Shown in pieces: positions 28,285 to 38,460 of a stretch of DNA of 64,000 bases. Each line of letters opens with the position of its first letter. Position 1 is the stretch's first letter. The notes beneath the pieces were generated by a model. That model was not told the origin of the DNA. It saw only the letters and a program-made list of their open reading frames with translations, and searched no databases. Where the stretch lies: assembly GCF_025263265.1 (NCBI RefSeq), contig NZ_CP079869.1, positions 2,666,001 to 2,730,000 of the forward strand, in the 5' to 3' direction. The translations under genes and the position numbers were made by a program. The DNA is from Mycobacterium sp. SMC-4. GTDB taxonomy: Bacteria; Actinomycetota; Actinomycetes; Mycobacteriales; Mycobacteriaceae.

Positions 28285-29492
28285 ACAACACGGCCGAGAC
28301 CCTGGTGTTGCGCTATGCCGATGTTGGCGTCGCGACCTACGCCAGCCTGCGGATCGTCGGACGGCCGGAAAGCACCGTCACGTGGGTGGTCGAGGAGTCC
28401 GCGCTCGGTGGCGTGGACAGCGTGCTCAGCGCTGCGCTGCCTGACCCCAAAGCTTCCGAGAGCATTCATGAGGCCCTCGAACGCGCCTTCACCGTGGGGT
28501 CGTTCGCGTCCCCGGTGGCCGAGCAACATCTCGCCGATGCCCTCGGCGAGCAGCTGATCCCGGCCGGGGCCTGGGAACTGATCATCCGACAGTCCGCGGC
28601 GCGACACTGCACGCTGTTTGTCGGGCCGACCGGAAGACTCGCGCAGGTTCCGTGGGCGCTGTTGGCGGACCCGCGCGACGGCAACCGACGGCTTCTCGAC
28701 CTCGCCGACGTCCTGATCGCAGCACCACCGAACATCGCCAATGCCGTCCGCACACCTGCGCGATGGGAACAGCGCCGTGACCACGGACCGCGGTTGCTCG
28801 TCCTCGATCCCCGAGTGCCGGGCCAGCGTCCCGACTCGGCGCTCGGCTCGGTGCTGGGGCGTCCGGATCCCGATAGCGCTTTGACAAAGCACTTCGACGA
28901 TCTGCGGGCACGGCGCCCAGTGTTGCCCGAGGTAGCCACCACCGTCGAGTTGTTCCGCAACCCAAACGCCGACCGCAACTGGCTGGCCACTCAGCTCAGC
29001 TGCGCACCCAGCCGACTGTTGTTCGTCGGTCACGCCACGGCCGCCGACGGGGACGTCGGCGACGCCGCGCGCGCCTTGCTACACCTGGCCGACGAGCAGC
29101 CCTTGAGCGCTGCCGATCTGATGACCGCGAAGCTGGAAATTCCGCCCCGGGCCGCGCTGCTGGCGTGTTCGTCCGGCGGCGATTATCGCTTCGACGAGGC
29201 GACCGGCCTGGTGGCGGCCCTCATTCTCGGCGGTGCCCTGGTGGTGACTGCCACGCTGTGGTCGCTGCCCACCGCCGCTGGCTACCGCCGGTTCGCCACC
29301 GCCGGCGCGTCCCACGATCCGATGTCTGAGGTGGTCGTCGCCGTCGACACCGCCCACGAGGCCGAGAACGCCGGGCGTGCCGTCAACGCGTGGCAACGTA
29401 GCCAACTGCGCCGGTGGCGCACCGGGGACGGCACGGCCAGCCCGGTGTACTGGGCGGCGCTTGCCACCTTCGCGGTGGACGGGGCGCGATGA
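28266..29492 (+). CDS. CHAT-domain caspase-like protease
   Basis: 408 aa. The C-terminal ~300 residues form a CHAT (caspase HetF-associated) domain: LAQVPWALLADP, LLFVGHATAADGD with catalytic His256, RAALLACSSGGDY with catalytic Cys301, and the closing SPVYWAALATFAVDG. It is a cysteine protease with an intact His/Cys dyad. The N-terminal ~110 residues are a separate region rich in beta/helix segments, possibly for partner contact. ATG 28266 is used; GTG 28281 would give a GTGA overlap with the upstream gene. The target is unknown. Confidence 0.85.
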   Translation: MAHVAVNNTAETLVLRYADVGVATYASLRIVGRPESTVTWVVEESALGGVDSVLSAALPDPKASESIHEALERAFTVGSFASPVAEQHLADALGEQLIPAGAWELIIRQSAARHCTLFVGPTGRLAQVPWALLADPRDGNRRLLDLADVLIAAPPNIANAVRTPARWEQRRDHGPRLLVLDPRVPGQRPDSALGSVLGRPDPDSALTKHFDDLRARRPVLPEVATTVELFRNPNADRNWLATQLSCAPSRLLFVGHATAADGDVGDAARALLHLADEQPLSAADLMTAKLEIPPRAALLACSSGGDYRFDEATGLVAALILGGALVVTATLWSLPTAAGYRRFATAGASHDPMSEVVVAVDTAHEAENAGRAVNAWQRSQLRRWRTGDGTASPVYWAALATFAVDGAR

Positions 29493-29499
29493 GCGGCGG

Positions 29500-29700
29500 T
29501 CACCGGGCTGCCGGCACCCACACCGCGGCCGACGTGTCGTCGCCGGGGTGGTAGCAGATGTCGACCACGCTGCCGGGAACGAAACGATCCAATGAGGATC
29601 CGGGAATCGGAACGGTGTGGCGGGCTGCGAACTGCCGGCCACCCGGACGGCGGACCATCACATCGATTTCGACCGAGAGGCACTCGGCATCGAACTCGTC
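29500..29700 (-). pseudogene. Antisense coding-like fragment without a good start
   Basis: The minus frame that stops at 29502-29500 reads DEFDAECLSVEIDVMVRRP then GGRQFAARHTVPIPG and VPGSVVDICYHPGDD, a coherent small beta-rich domain with good GC3 codon use. Upstream the frame stays open with no ATG/GTG/TTG. The first start is GTG 29661 or ATG 29658, which would cut into the domain. A neighbouring frame offers a GTG start near 29732, so a frameshifted remnant is possible. It lies in the 280-bp gap of the CHAT cluster. Confidence 0.4.
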
Positions 29701-29760
29701 GGTGGGGCGCAGGGCATGTGGCCAGGCTGGAGCACCCGGTCGGCTACCGGACGCAACTTC

Positions 29761-29766
29761 TATCCT
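29761..29766 (+). promoter_or_regulatory. -10 box for the leaderless 436-aa gene
   Basis: TATCCT (TAnnnT) ends 6 nt before the ATG at 29773, the usual geometry of a leaderless mycobacterial mRNA. It gives the second half of the CHAT cluster its own promoter. Confidence 0.5.
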
Positions 29767-29772
29767 GATTCG

Positions 29773-31083
29773 ATGAGCGCCGCCCCCGGGACCTCGGCGA
29801 CCGTGCGGCAGCCCCGCCGCGCGGTCATCGATCGCGGCTGGCGCGCGATCGGTCCCGGCGTCGAGGTTCTCAGCACCGACGACGGAGGACCACTGAGTCG
29901 GACGGTGAAAAGGATCATCGACCCGCTGGTGCTGCGGCTACGCGTCAACACCAGGTACTCCGCGCCCTTCGTGGCACCCGACGTCGGTGCCGAGATGCAT
30001 GCGGAGATTGTCGGACAAGCCGATACGCTGCGTGCCGCCGCGTCGTGGTTCGACGTGCTCAAGCGGGAGCGGCGCCGACTGCGGATCACCAACGGGAACG
30101 CCCAGGAACTGTACTTCCCGTTCTGCTTCGAACTCGCCGTCACCCGTGGAGACCCCGACGAGAACGACTGTGGTGCAGCGGAATCACTGCTGATCGAACT
30201 CCATTCCGGGCGGAACCGGACGGCGGCCGAGGCGCTCGACAGGTATCTCGGAGACGACGACGCCGTCGAAGCGCTCGCAGTGCAGCTGGAATGTAGCTGG
30301 CGTGACGTGCGCCCCGGTGACGAGATCACCGGGCCGTTCCTGGCCGGACTGTCGACAGTGCTCGGCCGCGCCGACGGTCACACTGCGGTGATGGCGCGTC
30401 AGCGGGTCTGGTCGGCGCTGATCGCCGATGTCACCCCGTACAACTTGGGCGCCTCCGCGCACCGGTCCGGTGCGATGCTCCCGTGGTCGATCGTGGAGCT
30501 CGGGCTGAGTTCGGCACTGCCTCAACAACCTCCGGCGATCACAGGCAGCCGCGGCGATCGACCGCTGGACCGCAGTATTGCCGACCGGGTACGGGCAACG
30601 CTGCGCCGCACCTCGCCGGCCCGCGACGAGCTTCCCGACATACCGCTGTTGTGTGCCGAAGAGGTCGACCGGGCCTGCGCGCCGTGGGGTCTGCTGGGTG
30701 AGGACAAGCAGGCGACGGTGATCGCCGGAATCGAGGTCGGGGTCGACCTTGCGCCCCTTGAGGACGCCGCGCAGGCCCGCCATGATCTGTCCCGGCATAT
30801 CCAAGCCCGCCTGCGCAAAGAGGCCTATGTGCTGCACGCGCGGCGCTACCTCGTCGATGGTGGGCCGGTGCATCCGCGCCAGCAGGCGGTCATCGACGAA
30901 CTGGCGGCGTTCCGCCGACCGTATCTGAGCCGGCTGTGGGCCCGGCTGCACGGTCGCGACGTGTGGCAGGAACCGTGCTCAGACGTCGACGAAGTTCGCG
31001 AGCTCCTCGAGGGGGTCGCAAGGTCGGTCAGTCTGGACCACCGTCAGCGGATCAAGTCGATGCTCGCCGCGGGGCAGCGGTGA
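29773..31083 (+). CDS. Unrecognised 436-aa protein of the CHAT cluster
   Basis: I do not recognise a family. The protein is soluble with mixed alpha/beta content. Residues 1-230 look globular, and the rest is rich in Arg, Leu and Asp with several amphipathic helices (for example LSRHIQARLRKEAYVLHARRYL). No signal peptide, membrane helix or known catalytic motif is visible. The stop overlaps the next ATG (TGATG), so the pair is translationally coupled. It lies 280 bp after the CHAT gene on the same strand. A role as regulator or substrate of the CHAT protease is only an inference. Confidence 0.7.
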   Translation: MSAAPGTSATVRQPRRAVIDRGWRAIGPGVEVLSTDDGGPLSRTVKRIIDPLVLRLRVNTRYSAPFVAPDVGAEMHAEIVGQADTLRAAASWFDVLKRERRRLRITNGNAQELYFPFCFELAVTRGDPDENDCGAAESLLIELHSGRNRTAAEALDRYLGDDDAVEALAVQLECSWRDVRPGDEITGPFLAGLSTVLGRADGHTAVMARQRVWSALIADVTPYNLGASAHRSGAMLPWSIVELGLSSALPQQPPAITGSRGDRPLDRSIADRVRATLRRTSPARDELPDIPLLCAEEVDRACAPWGLLGEDKQATVIAGIEVGVDLAPLEDAAQARHDLSRHIQARLRKEAYVLHARRYLVDGGPVHPRQQAVIDELAAFRRPYLSRLWARLHGRDVWQEPCSDVDEVRELLEGVARSVSLDHRQRIKSMLAAGQR

Positions 31084-32174
31084 TGCGGTTCATCGCCCAA
31101 GCGGGTCTGTGGACCACCGGATCGGCCCCGGATGCGCCGCCGGTGACCGCGGTGCTGGAGGTCTCCGGTGCGGTGTTGTCCTGGACGGTTGACGGAGCAC
31201 CCAATGACGTCCACTTCGCGTTCACCGATCCCGCACGGGCGGACTGGCTGTGGCGCATCACCGGCGAAGAGGCACACAGCGCGGTGATTTCCGCGCTCGG
31301 GTCGGCCGTCGCCCAGGGGGAGCTGGAGGTCGGCAAGGCCGACGTGCAGCCCGACACCCTGCAGCCGCTGCGCCGCCTCGCGCTCGGTCACTGGCTGCGA
31401 CGTTGGTGGCCCGCAAGTCGGCGCGACGGTATCGCCGAGCTAGACGCGGCGGTTCTCGACGGCGAGCTCGCATTGCTGACCGCGGCCGCGCCGGATTATT
31501 TCACCGACGACACGTTCGACTCTGACGTCGAAGCGCTGCTCGGGCCGCACACCGCGGCGCTGGACGGTCTGACCCGGCACGTAGACCAGCGGGTCCGGGA
31601 TCTTGCGTATGCCTGCGCCGAGTTGATCTCCGAACTCGGCGTGCACCCGATCGGTGTGGGGCCCGTTGACGAGCGAGCAACCCGCCAGGACGACTACGCC
31701 CTGGTCGCCGGTGCGGGTGCCACCGGCGCCGCAGCGGCCATCGCGACCGGGGTTTCCTCGGTACGCTGGGCTGCCGTTCCGGCCGGGGTCTTCGACGCGG
31801 CCGACAACACCATTGCCTGGCGCATCGAATCGACCGGCTCTGTCGTTGAAGCGGTGGTCCAGGTCGAGCTGTCCGGTCCTGGGTCGCCCGCAGGCATCCC
31901 GGTGTCGGTGAGGTCGGGCGGGTTCGGCGGAACGGGAACGCTGGACGGTTCGGGAACGGCATCCGTAACGATCGTGGATGCCGAACTGGCCCCGCTGACC
32001 GAATCTGTTGCCTGGGGCCTTGATTGGGTGCAGGCAGCGGTTACGGTAGGAGTCGAGGTCGCCGAGCCGGCGCAGCTTCGGGAACGGGTACGCAGCTACG
32101 CGCGCAGTCGCCTGGCACTGCGCGGACCCGATACCTTCCTGGCCGAGATCCTCGCCGCCGAATCGGATTACTGA
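31083..32174 (+). CDS. Unrecognised 363-aa protein of the CHAT cluster
   Basis: No known family was recognised. Residues 1-60 are beta-rich (AVLEVSGAVLSWTVDG, DVHFAFTDP), 60-215 helical with a basic patch (WLRRWWPASRRDG), and 220-340 again beta-rich with Gly/Val-rich repeats like an Ig-type or jelly-roll domain (AAIATGVSSVRWAAVPAGVFD, VEAVVQVELSG). No export signal. The start overlaps the previous stop by 1 bp; the end overlaps the convergent 100-aa gene by 7 bp. Confidence 0.7.
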   Translation: MRFIAQAGLWTTGSAPDAPPVTAVLEVSGAVLSWTVDGAPNDVHFAFTDPARADWLWRITGEEAHSAVISALGSAVAQGELEVGKADVQPDTLQPLRRLALGHWLRRWWPASRRDGIAELDAAVLDGELALLTAAAPDYFTDDTFDSDVEALLGPHTAALDGLTRHVDQRVRDLAYACAELISELGVHPIGVGPVDERATRQDDYALVAGAGATGAAAAIATGVSSVRWAAVPAGVFDAADNTIAWRIESTGSVVEAVVQVELSGPGSPAGIPVSVRSGGFGGTGTLDGSGTASVTIVDAELAPLTESVAWGLDWVQAAVTVGVEVAEPAQLRERVRSYARSRLALRGPDTFLAEILAAESDY

Positions 32175-32470
32175 TCGTCGCGGTGGTTCGCCGTCATGGA
32201 CTTGCGGATCTGGGCAAGCCGCTCAGCGGCGGCTCGCTGACGCGCGTCGTACTGCTGCTCGACGGCGCGTCCCTCCGGCGTCTCGGCCGCCAACTCGGCG
32301 GAACCGATCGAGGTGGCGTAGCGGTTCTCGATCTTCTCGCGCACCGAGTCGAAGGTCGGCACCCCATCGTCGGTATAACCAGTGTCGACCGGGATCGCCG
32401 GGTCGTCGGACAGTGCCGGGCCGTCCGGCAACGCTGAGGCGTCAGGCAGGTCGCTGGGTTCATCCGGCAT
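32168..32470 (-). CDS. Conserved small acidic protein, function unknown
   Basis: 100 aa. The N-terminal ~35 residues are Pro/Asp-rich and probably disordered. Residues 37-100 form two or three charged helices (FDSVREKIENRYATSIGSAEL, AVEQQYDARQRAAAERLAQI), likely a coiled coil. No membrane segment. It probably corresponds to one of the small conserved proteins between uvrA and lysX in mycobacteria, but I could not confirm this. It overlaps the convergent CHAT-cluster gene by 7 bp. Confidence 0.7.
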   Translation of the reverse strand: MPDEPSDLPDASALPDGPALSDDPAIPVDTGYTDDGVPTFDSVREKIENRYATSIGSAELAAETPEGRAVEQQYDARQRAAAERLAQIRKSMTANHRDDQ

Positions 32471-32509
32471 GACACCAAGCTACCCGGCCGTGCAGTCGTG
32501 GCTGTCAAC

Positions 32510-35500
32510 TCACCGGGGCTTGGCCAGTGGGAACGGAAGCGTCTCCCGGATCGATCGCCCGGTGATCAGCATAACGACCCGGTCCACACCCATACCGAGC
32601 CCGCCGGTGGGCGGCATCGCGTATTCCATCGCCTGCAGGAAGTCCTCGTCGAGCTCCATCGCTTCTGGGTCCCCGCCCGAAGCCAGCAGTGACTGCTCCT
32701 GCAGTCGACGCCGCTGTTCGACCGGATCGGTCAGCTCGCTGTATGCCGTCCCGAGTTCCACGCCCCAGGCCACCAGGTCCCAGCGTTCGGCGACGCCGGC
32801 AGTGCTGCGGTGCGGCCGGGTCAGCGGCGACACCGAGGTGGGGAAGTCCTTGTAGAACGTCGGCTCACGGGTCTGGTCCTCGACGAGGTGCTCGTAGAGC
32901 TCGAGGACGACGGCCCCGGCGTCCCAGTGGCTCAGGTACGGGACGCCGGCGGCATCGCAGAGCCGCCGCAGCGTGGAAAGCTCGGTATCGGGAGCGACGC
33001 GTTCACCCAGAGCTTCGGACACCGCGTCGTGGACGGTCTTGACCGCCCACTGCCCGGAGATGTCCACCGGCTCCAAGACGCCGTCGGCGCGCGATCGCAT
33101 GAATACCTGAGCACCGTTGGCGGCCTGCGCGGCGTTCTGGATGAGCTCACGACACCCGTTGATCCAGACGTGGTAGTCGGCGTGCGCTTGATAGGCCTCC
33201 AGCAGCGTGAACTCGGGGTTGTGGCTGAAGTCCACGCCTTCGTTGCGAAAGGCGCGGCCGAGCTCGAAGACCCGTTCGACACCGCCCACACACAGCCTCT
33301 TCAGGTACAACTCGGGCGCGATCCGTAGATAGAGGTCGAGGTCGTAGGCGTTGATGTGGGTCAGGAACGGCCGGGCATTGGCGCCACCGTGAATCTGCTG
33401 CAGGATCGGTGTTTCGACCTCCAGGAAACCGTTGGACACCAACGTTTCGCGAATCGCGTGCAGAACCCCGCTGCGCGCGGTGATCAGCTCTCGCGCCTCG
33501 CTGTTGACCGCGAGATCGACGTAGCGGGCACGCACGCGGGCCTCCTGGTCGGTCAGCCCCTTCCACTTGTCCGGCAACGGACGCAGGCACTTGCCGATCA
33601 GCCGCCACCGGGTCAGCAGCGTCGACCACACCCCGGAACGGCTGTGGCCCATCTCGCCGGTGGCCTCGATCAGGTCGCCGAGGTCGATCGTTCGGGTGAA
33701 ATCCGCGGGTGTGCTGCCGTCGAGAAGCGACGTGTCGAGCACCAGCTGAATCTCGCCGGACCAGTCCCGCAGTTGGACGAACAGCACGCCGCCGTAGTCC
33801 CGCATCCGCAGTACTCGACCGGCAACCGTCACCGGTGTGCCTGCCTCTTCCGAAAGCGCCTGCGCCACTGAGTGTGTCGGCGGGACGCCGACGGGGTAGG
33901 CGTCCACGCCGCTGTCCTGCAATGCTTTCAGCTTGGTGAGCCGAACCCGTACCTGCTCGGGCAGACGGGGCATCTGGGCGGGGTCGGTACCTATCTCGAC
34001 CGTGCCCGCATCCGGTGCGGTGCCGTCCTGATGGAGCAGGCCGGTGGCCACCAGGGTTCCCGGGGCGGCGACATGCCGGCCGGTGTGCGGCTGCTCATGG
34101 CGTCGCGAAAACGGCAGCACCAGAAAGCCTTCGGCGATCACCGAGGCAACTCCGACCCGGGGCACTTCCCGTGCGTCGTCGTAACATGCATACCGCGGCA
34201 CCCAGTCGGGCTGGTATTTCATGTTCGACCGATACAGCGTTTCCAGTTGCCACCAGCGGGAGAAGAACACCAGAAGCCGGCGCCAGAGTCGGGCAACGGG
34301 CCCGGCGCCCAGTTGTGCCCCCTGTTCGAACGCGGATCGGAACATCGCGAAGTTCAGTGACACCCGCGTGATCCCGATGTCCTGAGCCTGTCGGCACAAC
34401 TCGCTGACCATCAGCTCGATGGTGCCGTTGGGCGATCGCGGGGAGCGGCGCATCAGATCCAGCGACACACCGGTGGTGCCCCACGGCACCAACGACAACA
34501 TTGCTACCACCTTGTCACCGTCGATACCCGCCTCGACGGCTTCGACCAGTAGACAGTCGCCGTCAGCGGCATCGCCGAGGCGGCCCAGCGCCATGGAAAA
34601 GCCACGTTCGTCGTCGGTGTCGCGCCACGCGTCGGCGCGCTCGATCACCGCCGCCATCTCCTCGGCACCCAGGGTGCGGTGCCGACGCATCCGGACGGTG
34701 ACGCCGGCGCGACGTGCGCGAGTGACAGCCTGGCGTACCGCACGCATATCTGGTCCGGAGAGCCGAAATTCATCGGTGTGCAAGATTGCTTCGTCACCCA
34801 GTTGCAGGGTGTTGAGTCCGGCGCTGCGGAAGGCCTGGGCGCCGGCCGCGGAGGCACCCATCACTCCGGGTGCCCATCCGTAGCGCTGGCACATCTGCAG
34901 CCACGCATCAATGGCCGCCGGCCAGGCTTTGGGATCACCGATCGGGTCACCGCTGGCCAGGCATACCCCGACCTCGACCCGGTAGGTGATCGCAGCTCGC
35001 CCGCTTCGTGCGAACATCACCGCTTTGTCGCGGCGGGTGGCGAAGTAGCCGAGTGAATCGTTGTTGCCGTAGGCCTCCAGCAGGCCGCGGATCGCCGATT
35101 CGTCCTGCCCGGTCAGCGCGTTGACGGCGCGTTGCGACTGAAACAGCACGATCGCGGCCGCCACCAGCGCCAGTGCGCCGAACAAGCCGAGCAGGGCGTT
35201 GACGAAGACATGTGGTTCGCCCGAGAAGGAAGCCGCGTCGGCGCCGGCGAACGCACCGACCCGGTTGAGCGCATACCAGAACCGGTACGGGCGAGTCAGG
35301 GTCCCGGGGAACAGCTCCAGCAGCGCCCAGCCGATCAGCGTTCCGATACCCATCCCGGCGATCAGGACGACTGCTGCCTTCAGCAGCGCCCCGCGCCGCA
35401 CCTTGGCCCAGAACTCCTTGCGCGCCAGGAGCAGGAACGCCACCGCTGCGACGTGGAAGCCCAGGCCGATCAGCTCCCCGACGTGCTCGGGCCAGCGCTG

Positions 35501-35848
35501 GCCACCGCTGATCAGATCGATGGCGTTCACGATGCCGGCACCGACGAGATAGCCGAGCAGGATCCACCAGGCGATACGTTTGCGGGCGGCCAGCGCCGCG
35601 GCCAACAGCGCCAGCACGACAGCCCACGCGAAGCTGGTGTCGGGAAAGTTGAAGATGTAGTCGTCGACGAATTCGCGGGGCACCCGGATCACCGACCGCA
35701 CCAGCGGGGAGATGCTCGCCAGCAGCGACAACGTCGCGATCACGCCGACGAACCAGCCGGCTGCCGCCGGAACCCACCGGTTACCGGATGGCGACCGGGT
35801 CCGCCCGGCGGTGATGTGCGTCATGGGCCGCGGTGAATTCGGTGTCAC
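32510..35848 (-). CDS. lysX: Bifunctional lysyl-tRNA synthetase / lysylphosphatidylglycerol synthase
   Basis: 1112 aa. The N-terminus has about six to seven transmembrane helices (residues 20-240), then an MprF-like GNAT-fold domain (about 250-570), an OB-fold anticodon domain ([19 protein letters not shown]) and a class II LysRS core. Motif 2 includes [10 protein letters not shown] and motif 3 [12 protein letters not shown]. It charges Lys onto tRNA and transfers it to phosphatidylglycerol, giving resistance to cationic peptides. The GTG start at 35848 overlaps the DUF1844 stop (GTGA); an in-frame ATG at 35824 is the alternative. Confidence 0.96.
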   Translation of the reverse strand: MTPNSPRPMTHITAGRTRSPSGNRWVPAAAGWFVGVIATLSLLASISPLVRSVIRVPREFVDDYIFNFPDTSFAWAVVLALLAAALAARKRIAWWILLGYLVGAGIVNAIDLISGGQRWPEHVGELIGLGFHVAAVAFLLLARKEFWAKVRRGALLKAAVVLIAGMGIGTLIGWALLELFPGTLTRPYRFWYALNRVGAFAGADAASFSGEPHVFVNALLGLFGALALVAAAIVLFQSQRAVNALTGQDESAIRGLLEAYGNNDSLGYFATRRDKAVMFARSGRAAITYRVEVGVCLASGDPIGDPKAWPAAIDAWLQMCQRYGWAPGVMGASAAGAQAFRSAGLNTLQLGDEAILHTDEFRLSGPDMRAVRQAVTRARRAGVTVRMRRHRTLGAEEMAAVIERADAWRDTDDERGFSMALGRLGDAADGDCLLVEAVEAGIDGDKVVAMLSLVPWGTTGVSLDLMRRSPRSPNGTIELMVSELCRQAQDIGITRVSLNFAMFRSAFEQGAQLGAGPVARLWRRLLVFFSRWWQLETLYRSNMKYQPDWVPRYACYDDAREVPRVGVASVIAEGFLVLPFSRRHEQPHTGRHVAAPGTLVATGLLHQDGTAPDAGTVEIGTDPAQMPRLPEQVRVRLTKLKALQDSGVDAYPVGVPPTHSVAQALSEEAGTPVTVAGRVLRMRDYGGVLFVQLRDWSGEIQLVLDTSLLDGSTPADFTRTIDLGDLIEATGEMGHSRSGVWSTLLTRWRLIGKCLRPLPDKWKGLTDQEARVRARYVDLAVNSEARELITARSGVLHAIRETLVSNGFLEVETPILQQIHGGANARPFLTHINAYDLDLYLRIAPELYLKRLCVGGVERVFELGRAFRNEGVDFSHNPEFTLLEAYQAHADYHVWINGCRELIQNAAQAANGAQVFMRSRADGVLEPVDISGQWAVKTVHDAVSEALGERVAPDTELSTLRRLCDAAGVPYLSHWDAGAVVLELYEHLVEDQTREPTFYKDFPTSVSPLTRPHRSTAGVAERWDLVAWGVELGTAYSELTDPVEQRRRLQEQSLLASGGDPEAMELDEDFLQAMEYAMPPTGGLGMGVDRVVMLITGRSIRETLPFPLAKPR

Positions 35849-36207
35849 CAGACCGGGCCGGTGTATTTCTCGCCTGGACCTTTTCCGGGTTCGTCCGGAG
35901 CAGCGCTGGCCTCGCGGAAAGCCAGCTGCAACGTCTTGAGTCCGTCGCGGACCGGTCCGGCGTGCGGGCCCAGATATTCTGCAGACGCCGTGACCAGCCC
36001 GGCCAACGCGGTGATCAGGCGACGGGCTTCGTCCAGGTCGCGATGTGGGCTGTCGTCGGGATCGTCGGCCGACAATCCCAGCTTCTCGGCCGTCGCGCTC
36101 ATCAGCATCACGGCGGCCCGGGTGATCACCTCGACGGCGGGAACCTCGGCGAGCTCGCGCACCGGCGGAGCGTCCGGGGATTCGGCGTGTGCAGGATCAT
36201 CGGTCAT
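35845..36207 (-). CDS. DUF1844-domain protein
   Basis: 120 aa. The core [21 protein letters not shown] followed by [23 protein letters not shown] matches DUF1844, a small helical family common next to infC in actinobacteria. The flanks are acidic and Pro-rich. Cytoplasmic; function unknown. The stop overlaps the lysX start by GTGA, so lysX translation is probably coupled to it. Its promoter is divergent from the infC leader, with only a few bases between them. Confidence 0.85.
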   Translation of the reverse strand: MTDDPAHAESPDAPPVRELAEVPAVEVITRAAVMLMSATAEKLGLSADDPDDSPHRDLDEARRLITALAGLVTASAEYLGPHAGPVRDGLKTLQLAFREASAAPDEPGKGPGEKYTGPVW

Positions 36208-36213
36208 AGCTGC

Positions 36214-36444
36214 TAGACTTGCACGCGCGACCGCCCCGGCGAACGCTGGGCGCAACAAGTGGAGTCCCACTCCCACCGCTGGCCGATGAAGTTTCGAGGG
36301 TACAGCGGTCCGGTCACAGACATCGATGATGTCTGTTCTGGTCGGCACTGGGCCCTGCATTGAGCAGGGCTTTCTGTTCTGAGGAACAGGGTGTCGACGG
36401 CGTGGGCACTCCTGAGGACAGCAGGCACTATCCAGGGAGGCCCC
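36214..36444 (+). promoter_or_regulatory. infC operon promoter and structured attenuator leader
   Basis: TAGACT at 36214-36219 is a good -10 box, giving a leader of about 219 nt. It contains a 9-bp hairpin (ACAGACATC 36316-36324 / GATGTCTGT 36328-36336). Next is a terminator-like hairpin GCCCTGC (36352-36358) / GCAGGGC (36364-36370) followed by TTTCTGTTCT, then CTGTTC (36374-36379) / GAACAG (36384-36389). A 34-codon open frame (36259-36363) ends in the loop of the terminator-like hairpin. This looks like transcription attenuation of the translation operon; the trigger is unknown. Confidence 0.65.
36259..36363 (+). CDS. Putative 34-aa leader peptide upstream of infC
   Basis: GTG start at 36259 (or ATG at 36286 for a 25-residue form). 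The peptide begins VESHSHRWPMKF and ends SGRHWALH. Its TGA stop (36361-36363) falls exactly in the loop of the terminator-like hairpin, so a ribosome reading it would mask that hairpin, as in classic attenuators. No good ribosome-binding site is visible. Conservation is not tested. Confidence 0.35.
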   Translation: MESHSHRWPMKFRGYSGPVTDIDDVCSGRHWALH

Positions 36445-37050
<606 letters not shown>

Positions 37051-37056
37051 GGAAAC

Positions 37057-37251
37057 ATGCCCAAGGCGAAGACCCACAGCGGCGCTTCGAAGCGGTTCCG
37101 TCGCACCGGCACCGGCAAGATCGTGCGGCAGAAGGCAAACCGTAGGCACCTGCTGGAGCACAAGCCGTCCAGCCGCACCCGCCGCCTCGACGGCCGCACC
37201 ACAGTGTCCGGCAACGACACCAAGCGCATCGCGAAGATGCTGGACGGCTGA
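37057..37251 (+). CDS. rpmI: 50S ribosomal protein L35
   Basis: 64 aa, highly basic: starts [18 protein letters not shown] and ends KRIAKMLDG, typical full-length L35. It lies 6 bp after the infC stop with GAGGAAAC as ribosome-binding site. Part of the infC-rpmI-rplT operon. Confidence 0.97.
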   Translation: MPKAKTHSGASKRFRRTGTGKIVRQKANRRHLLEHKPSSRTRRLDGRTTVSGNDTKRIAKMLDG

Positions 37252-37303
37252 GCTTTTCCGCCGTTGAGCCCCTGAACTGACCCGTACGAGATAGGAACAC
37301 CCC

Positions 37304-37693
37304 ATGGCACGCGTGAAGCGCGCAGTCAACGCGCAGAAGAAGCGGCGCACAATCCTCAAGGCTTCCAAGGGTTACCGCGGCCAGCGGTCGCGCCTGTACC
37401 GCAAGGCCAAGGAACAGCAGCTGCACTCCTTGACCTACGCTTACCGGGATCGCCGCGCCCGCAAGGGCGAGTTCCGCAAGCTGTGGATCTCGCGGATCAA
37501 CGCGGCCGCCCGCGCCAACGACATCACCTACAACCGGCTGATCCAAGGGCTCAAGGCCGCCGGCATCGAGGTGGATCGTAAGAATCTCGCCGAGATCGCC
37601 GTCAGCGATGCGGCCGCCTTCACCGCGTTGGTGGAGGCTGCCAAGGCTGCGCTGCCCGCCGATGTCAACGCTCCGTCAGGCGAGGCTGCCTGA
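37304..37693 (+). CDS. rplT: 50S ribosomal protein L20
   Basis: 129 aa. The RNA-binding N-terminus [19 protein letters not shown] and [16 protein letters not shown] are hallmarks. L20 is needed for early 50S assembly and in some bacteria represses its own operon through the infC leader. It is co-transcribed with rpmI (52-bp gap). The C-terminus ends Ala/Glu-rich. Confidence 0.97.
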   Translation: MARVKRAVNAQKKRRTILKASKGYRGQRSRLYRKAKEQQLHSLTYAYRDRRARKGEFRKLWISRINAAARANDITYNRLIQGLKAAGIEVDRKNLAEIAVSDAAAFTALVEAAKAALPADVNAPSGEAA

Positions 37694-37716
37694 CCCTCAC
37701 CGAGCGATCTGCCCGG

Positions 37717-38460
37717 GTGGTCGCGGCGACCAAGCTGCACCGCCACACCGGGCGCCGCCGCGCCGCACGCTTCCTCGCCGAGGGCCCCAATCTCGTCGAG
37801 GCAGCGTTGCGGCGCGGAGTCGTTTCCGAGGTGTTCGCCACCGAGGTTGCCGTACAGCGATTTCAGACGCTGCTGACAGACGTTCCGGTCCAACTGGTCA
37901 CCGAGCGCGCCGCCAAGGCGCTGTCGGATACCGTGACTCCGGTTGGTCTGGTTGCCGTGTGCACGATGCCCGAGGCGTCGCTGTCTCACCTCGTGGAGAG
38001 TCGGCCACGATTGGTGGCCGTGGCCGTACAGATCGCCGATCCCGGTAATGCCGGAACGCTGATACGGCTCGCCGATGCCATGGGCGCCGACGCGGTGGTC
38101 CTTTCGGGCGACGCCGTCGACCCATACAACGCCAAGTGCCTGCGGTCGTCGGCGGGCAGCATCTTCGCGCTGCCAGTTCTCGAGGCGCCGGATACCGCCG
38201 CGCTGATCACCGCGCTGCAGGAAGCGGGCATGACGGTGCTGGCCACCACCATCGACGGCGAGGTGCCGCTCGATGATGCGCCGCTGTCGGGACCGACCAC
38301 CTGGCTGTTCGGATCCGAGGCTCACGGGTTGTCTGCGGCCACCGCGGCTGCCGCGGACGTGCGAGTGCGCATTCCCATGGCCGGTAGTGCCGAGAGTCTG
38401 AATGTCGCTGCTGCCGCCGCGATCTGCTTGTACCAGAGCGCCCGGGCGCATCGACGATAA
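37717..38460 (+). CDS. tsnR: SpoU/TrmH-family RNA 2'-O-ribose methyltransferase
   Basis: 247 aa as given. The N-terminal substrate-binding domain (RRRAARFLAEGPNLVEAALRR) is followed by the knotted SPOUT domain: motif 1 IADPGNAGTLIRLADAMGAD, motif 2 LFGSEAHGLS, motif 3 IPMAGSAESLNVAAAAAICLYQ. It methylates a ribose 2'-OH in rRNA or tRNA using SAM; the exact site is unknown. The frame is open upstream to a CTG at 37690 that overlaps the rplT stop, which may be the true start. The symbol follows M. tuberculosis usage. Confidence 0.9.
   Translation: MVAATKLHRHTGRRRAARFLAEGPNLVEAALRRGVVSEVFATEVAVQRFQTLLTDVPVQLVTERAAKALSDTVTPVGLVAVCTMPEASLSHLVESRPRLVAVAVQIADPGNAGTLIRLADAMGADAVVLSGDAVDPYNAKCLRSSAGSIFALPVLEAPDTAALITALQEAGMTVLATTIDGEVPLDDAPLSGPTTWLFGSEAHGLSAATAAAADVRVRIPMAGSAESLNVAAAAAICLYQSARAHRR

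Noticed and set aside
29282..29683. 133-codon minus frame around the CHAT gene end
   Set aside because: It reads in a frame that gives Arg/Pro-rich, domain-free sequence; the neighbouring frame ending at 29500 is the coherent one.
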